In this document: positions 60,889 to 64,000 of the stretch, one piece after another
How the letters are laid out: every line of letters starts with the position of its first letter
How positions within the stretch are numbered: the first letter of the stretch is position 1
NCBI RefSeq assembly: GCF_016916835.1
Contig: NZ_JAFFIX010000010.1
Span: 235,168-299,167, forward strand
Length of the DNA: 64,000 bases
Reading direction: 5' to 3'
From: Actinacidiphila bryophytorum
Lineage (GTDB): Bacteria > Actinomycetota > Actinomycetes > Streptomycetales > Streptomycetaceae
Notes under the pieces: model-generated
Databases searched by the model: none
What the model saw: only the letters and a program-made list of their open reading frames with translations
Told to the model about the DNA's origin: nothing
Program-made: the position numbers and the translations under genes

Positions 60889-61048
60889 GGCCTGTCGTTT
60901 GGATCTCCGTGGAGAAGGAGCGGTGTTCGGTGCGTGCAGCTGCAAGGCGGAGGAGGGAGGCGACGCGGAGCGTCGTCGACCGACGACAACGCGGCAGATG
61001 TGCGTGCCGGGCGCCGCGACGCCGCGGAGATCCAAACGACAGGCCCTA
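60886..61048. mobile_element. MITE-like element with 27-bp terminal inverted repeats
   Basis: The left end TAGGGCCTGTCGTTTGGATC (from 60886) and the right end (to 61048) are inverted repeats over 27 bp with one mismatch. The 159-bp body lacks a coding frame. It is bracketed by TA, the target duplication of IS630/Tc1-mariner transposons, so it is probably a non-autonomous relic mobilised by such a transposase. No transposase is in the window. Confidence 0.75.
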
Positions 61049-61083
61049 GGGCCGCGGGGCCGCCGTGCGGGGCCTGGGACGGC

Positions 61084-62013
61084 CTAGGAGGGCGTCGGGC
61101 GGCCCGCCTCGGCGGTGATCGCGTCGTCGGCGCCGCCGTCCGCCTGGGGGCCGACGTGCGGGCGTACGTCCGCCTCCGGGTCGGCCTCGGCGTCGGCATT
61201 GGCATTGGCATCGGTGCCGTCGACCGCGCTCCTGGCGTCGGCAGCGGCGGACGGCTTTCCGCCGGTGATCTTGCCGACCCGGGAGCTGATGCCCCACGCG
61301 GTGACCCGCAGCAGGGCCTCGGCGACGATGTTGCGGCTCATCTTGCTGTCGCCGCGCTCGCGCTCCACGAAGGTGATCGGCACCTCGACCACGTGGAAGC
61401 CGGCCTTGACCGCACGCCAGGCCAGGTCCACCTGGAAGCAGTAGCCGGCGGAGGCGACGTCGTCCATGCCGAGGCCGAGCAGGGTCTCCTTGCGGAAGGC
61501 CCGGTAGCCGCCGGTGACGTCGCGGATGGTCACGCCGAGCATCAGCCGGGAGTACGTGCTGCCGCCGCGGGAGATGAACTCGCGGCTCCTGGGCCAGTTC
61601 ACCACCCGGCCGCCGGGGATCCAGCGCGAGCCGAGCACCAGGTCGGCGCTCTTGAGCGCGGTCAGCAGCCGCGGCAGCTCCTCGGGCTGGTGGGAGCCGT
61701 CGGCGTCCATCTCGACCAGAACGTCGTAGCCGTTGTCGATGCCCCAGCGGAAGCCCGCCAGGTAGGCGGCGCCGAGCCCCTCCTTGCCCTTGCGGTGCAG
61801 CACGTGCACGCAGGTGTCGTCGGCGGCCAGGTCGTCGGCCAGCTTGCCGGTGCCGTCAGGGCTGTTGTCATCGGCGATCAGGACGTGGGCGTCCGCCACC
61901 GCGGCCCGCACCCGCCGCACGATCGGCACCACGTTCTCGGCCTCGTTGTAGGTCGGGATGATGACCAGGACCCTGCCGAGCGGCCCGAAGCTCCGCTGCT
62001 CGCCGTCGTTCAC
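61084..62013 (-). CDS. ppm1: Polyprenol monophosphomannose synthase (Ppm1)
   Basis: A 309-residue GT2 glycosyltransferase that moves mannose from GDP-mannose to polyprenol phosphate, the donor for protein O-mannosylation and glycolipids. VLVIIPTYNEAENV opens the domain; LIADDNSPDGTG, the metal-binding DAD in VEMDADGSH, SRWIPGG and ITFVERERGDSKMS follow. The C-terminal 45 residues are a low-complexity Asp/Ala/Pro tail (ANANADAEADPEADVRP) without known role. The GTG start overlaps the lnt stop (GTGA); the two functions are fused in M. tuberculosis Ppm1, so coupling here is expected. Confidence 0.93.
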   Translation of the reverse strand: MNDGEQRSFGPLGRVLVIIPTYNEAENVVPIVRRVRAAVADAHVLIADDNSPDGTGKLADDLAADDTCVHVLHRKGKEGLGAAYLAGFRWGIDNGYDVLVEMDADGSHQPEELPRLLTALKSADLVLGSRWIPGGRVVNWPRSREFISRGGSTYSRLMLGVTIRDVTGGYRAFRKETLLGLGMDDVASAGYCFQVDLAWRAVKAGFHVVEVPITFVERERGDSKMSRNIVAEALLRVTAWGISSRVGKITGGKPSAAADARSAVDGTDANANADAEADPEADVRPHVGPQADGGADDAITAEAGRPTPS

Positions 62014-63713
62014 TGCTGTTCCTGTCCTTTCGTGGTGCGGGTACGGCCCCGCCTGTCGAGCGCGATGGCGACCGCACAGGACAGAAGCCCCACCATAGCG
62101 AGTGCCCACTCGGGTGCCGCACCGACGCGATCGGCGACCGTCTTGCCGTCGCGCAGCGGGATGTCGGCGTTCAGCACCTGCTGGGTGAACTCCTCGCTGC
62201 GCTGTTCGATCTTGCCATCGGGACCGACGATCGCACTGATCCCGCTGGTCGCGGCGGTGACGACGGCCCGCCCGTGCTCGATCGCGCGCAGCCGGGACAT
62301 CGCGAGCTGCTGCTCGGGCTGCCCGGTTCTGCCGTAGGTGGCGTTGTTGGTCTGTACGACGATGGCCCGCGCCCCGGCGTTGACGGTGTCGCGCACGATG
62401 CCGTCGTAGGCGACCTCGAAGCAGATCACGTCGCCCAGCCGGGCCGGGCCGATCTGCAGCACACCGGTGGTCTTGCCGGGGTAGAAGTCCCGCGGGATCT
62501 CGTCCAGCCGGCTGATGACCTTGGTCAGCTCCTTGCGGAAGGGCACGTACTCGCCGAAGGGCACCGGGTGCTGCTTGGTGTAGTGCGCGCCCGGGCCCTT
62601 GACCGGGTCCCAGACGATGCCCTCGTTCTGCACGTGGTCGGCGTCCGGGCCGTCCACCAGGACGCCCACCAGCACCGGGACGCCGACCGCCTGCACCGCC
62701 TCGGTGATCTTGTCGTACGCGGCGGGGTTGGAGAACGGGTCGAGGTCGGAGGAGTTCTCCGGCCACAGCACCAGGTCGGGCTTGGGCACCCGGCCCGCCT
62801 TGATGTCGGCGGCGAGCTTGAGCGTGGCCTTGACGTGGTTGTCCAGGATCATCATCGGGCGGCCGAGGAAGTGCATGCCCGGCTGCTGGACGTTGCCCTG
62901 CACGACGGCGATCTTCACGTGGTCGGCGGCGTCCGTCGGCACCGGTACGAGCAGGCCCGCCAGCAGCACCGCCGCGGACAGCACCAGGGCGCCGGCCGCG
63001 GGCAGCACCGAGCCGGGGCTCCAGGCGCGGCTGCGGTACAGCCGCAGGCCGGTGAGCGCCGCCGCGGCCAGCAGCGTGCCGCTGAGCGCGACCGCGAAGG
63101 TCACCAGCGGGGCGCCGCCGAGCGCGGCCAGCGGGGTGAACGGGGAGCCGGCGTTGGCGAAGGCCAGCCGCCCCCACGGGAAGCCGCCGAAAGGCAGCCG
63201 GTCCCGGGTCAGCTCCTCGGTGACCCAAAGGCAGGCCGCCCACAGCGGCCACCAGGGCAGCCGCTGGCCCAGCACCAGGCAGGCGCCCAGCGCGGCCAGG
63301 AAGACCGCCTCGATGGCCGCGAGGCCCACCACGGCGTCCCAGCCGACGGTGTGCAGCCACTGCAGCAGCCAGACGAAGAAGGGGAAGCCGAAGGCGAAGC
63401 CGAGCCAGGCGCCCTGCCGCACCGTCCTGCCGCGGGTCAGCAGCGACAGCGCGGCGACCGCGACGAGCGACAGCGGCCACAGGTCGTAGGGCGGGAAGGC
63501 GGCGGCCAGGGCCAGGCCGCTCGCCGCGGCGACCGCGCTGCTGCGGGCCGACCTGCGGGCGAGCGCGACGAACCGCCGGCGGCGCGAGGCCCGCGGCGGC
63601 GCCTGCCCGTCGGGTCCGCCGGCCGGTTCGGCCGGCGGCTTTCCGTCCGCCGTCTCCGGCACGCCGGGGTCCGCCGGGGGCGCTTCGGGGGCGGCTTCGG
63701 GGCGCAGGCGCAC
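62010..63713 (-). CDS. lnt: Apolipoprotein N-acyltransferase (Lnt)
   Basis: A 567-residue membrane enzyme that adds the third acyl chain to lipoproteins. About six to eight helices (residues 60-260) precede a carbon-nitrogen hydrolase domain with its catalytic triad: Glu in DLVLWPENSSDLDP, Lys in HYTKQHPVPFGEYVPFR and Cys in LGDVICFEVAYDG. A basic Arg/Pro-rich N-terminus of 50 residues is longer than in E. coli. GTG 63713 has AGGAAGG nine bases upstream. ppm1 follows by overlap, the order seen in the mycobacterial Ppm1/Lnt fusion. Confidence 0.9.
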   Translation of the reverse strand: MRLRPEAAPEAPPADPGVPETADGKPPAEPAGGPDGQAPPRASRRRRFVALARRSARSSAVAAASGLALAAAFPPYDLWPLSLVAVAALSLLTRGRTVRQGAWLGFAFGFPFFVWLLQWLHTVGWDAVVGLAAIEAVFLAALGACLVLGQRLPWWPLWAACLWVTEELTRDRLPFGGFPWGRLAFANAGSPFTPLAALGGAPLVTFAVALSGTLLAAAALTGLRLYRSRAWSPGSVLPAAGALVLSAAVLLAGLLVPVPTDAADHVKIAVVQGNVQQPGMHFLGRPMMILDNHVKATLKLAADIKAGRVPKPDLVLWPENSSDLDPFSNPAAYDKITEAVQAVGVPVLVGVLVDGPDADHVQNEGIVWDPVKGPGAHYTKQHPVPFGEYVPFRKELTKVISRLDEIPRDFYPGKTTGVLQIGPARLGDVICFEVAYDGIVRDTVNAGARAIVVQTNNATYGRTGQPEQQLAMSRLRAIEHGRAVVTAATSGISAIVGPDGKIEQRSEEFTQQVLNADIPLRDGKTVADRVGAAPEWALAMVGLLSCAVAIALDRRGRTRTTKGQEQQ

Positions 63714-63894
63714 GGTCGCGGCCTTCCTGCAGGTGGAGGGTGGTGAAGGCGACCGTACCTCGTGATGACGCAAGGGTGAGCCGCGGATGAGCAAAGCTTC
63801 CCATCTCCGGCCGCCCCACCCAAAGCCGCGGCCCTCCGCCGAGGCGCAAGTGGGAGTCCGTGCGGCCCCCCGGCGAGGTCAGGGAGGGTCCCCC

Positions 63895-64000
63895 GACGGA
63901 GTCAGGGTGGGGGTGCCCCCGACGGAGTCAGGGGGAGGGTGCCCCCGACGGAGTCAGGGTGGGGGTGCCCCCGACGGAGTCAGGGTGGGGGTGCCCCCGA
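63895..64000. repeat. 26-bp tandem repeat array running off the window
   Basis: Units start at 63895, 63921, 63947, 63973 and 63999, each 26 bp (GACGGAGTCAGGGTGGGGGT plus GCCCCC); the second has GGGGGAGGGT in place of GGGTGGGGGT. A degenerate unit precedes at about 63869. Each unit contains GGGGGTGCCCCC, which can form a small hairpin. The array lies upstream of lnt and its right end is outside the window. Confidence 0.9.

Noticed and set aside
63869..64000. CRISPR-like array
   Set aside because: Units are contiguous 26-bp repeats without unique spacers and no cas gene is present; it is a simple tandem repeat.

Overview
The window is about 72% G+C. It has GTG and TTG starts, ATGA/GTGA start-stop overlaps, Tat-type signal peptides, an LAETG sorting motif, rbpA and a ppm1/lnt pair. 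All of this points to the chromosome of a Streptomyces or close relative (Streptomycetaceae). I see no phage, plasmid, tRNA, rRNA or CRISPR signal; the content looks chromosomal, with an accessory carbohydrate-use half on the left and a more conserved half on the right.

Layout. 1-5477: the end of a sugar-nucleotide/exopolysaccharide operon: a polytopic membrane protein (cut by the window edge), an SDR dehydratase, a sugar nucleotidyltransferase, an SDR epimerase, a spherulin-4 family protein and a GH114-like lipoprotein. 5499-18491: a furanoside-utilisation locus. Two secreted ricin-tailed enzymes (DUF4965-type and GH127) face a YtfQ/YtfR/YtfT/YjfF-type ABC importer, a LacI regulator and an aldose 1-epimerase; LacI-type AACGTT operators lie between the two arms. 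18576-22693: an Ada/AlkA-like repair protein with a damaged C-terminus, a repeat-filled gap, a DUF5954-type protein and a ROK regulator. 22820-26828: an operon of two Gfo/Idh/MocA dehydrogenases and two TIM-barrel isomerases, divergent from the ROK gene.

26949-38281 (minus strand): a ricin/beta-helix secreted protein, uppP, a GH18 chitinase with two DasR-like sites, a sedolisin protease, a two-gene ABC system whose ATPase is fused to an extracellular S15-type hydrolase, and an LAETG-anchored surface protein. 38586-46959: a winged-helix-like unknown, an aldo/keto reductase, a PAP2 phosphatase, an Rpf-LysM-M23 peptidoglycan enzyme with a TTA codon, a luciferase-like oxidoreductase, a D,D-carboxypeptidase, and a short Rho paralogue behind a possible leader peptide. 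47008-53935: a phytanoyl-CoA dioxygenase-like protein, a large LuxR/LAL regulator, a c-di-AMP-riboswitch-controlled LysM-M23 protein, a GNAT enzyme and a uridine-kinase-like protein. 54113-63713: a small membrane protein, an FtsK-like ATPase, a MocR/YczE pair, rbpA with a sigma-R promoter, FxsA, a DUF1345-like protein ending in a MITE-like element, then ppm1 and lnt. The window ends inside a 26-bp tandem repeat.

The strongest leads are: (1) a near-identical 18-bp palindromic operator in front of both undecaprenyl-pyrophosphate-phosphatase-type genes, uppP and the PAP2 gene, 10 kb apart; (2) the hydrolase-membrane-ABC fusion with its permease; (3) the Rho paralogue that has lost the primary RNA-site aromatics and has a 13-residue ORF in its leader; (4) the furanoside regulon; and (5) the GH114/spherulin-4 exopolysaccharide operon. 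All function calls come from reading sequence and family motifs; no database search was run.
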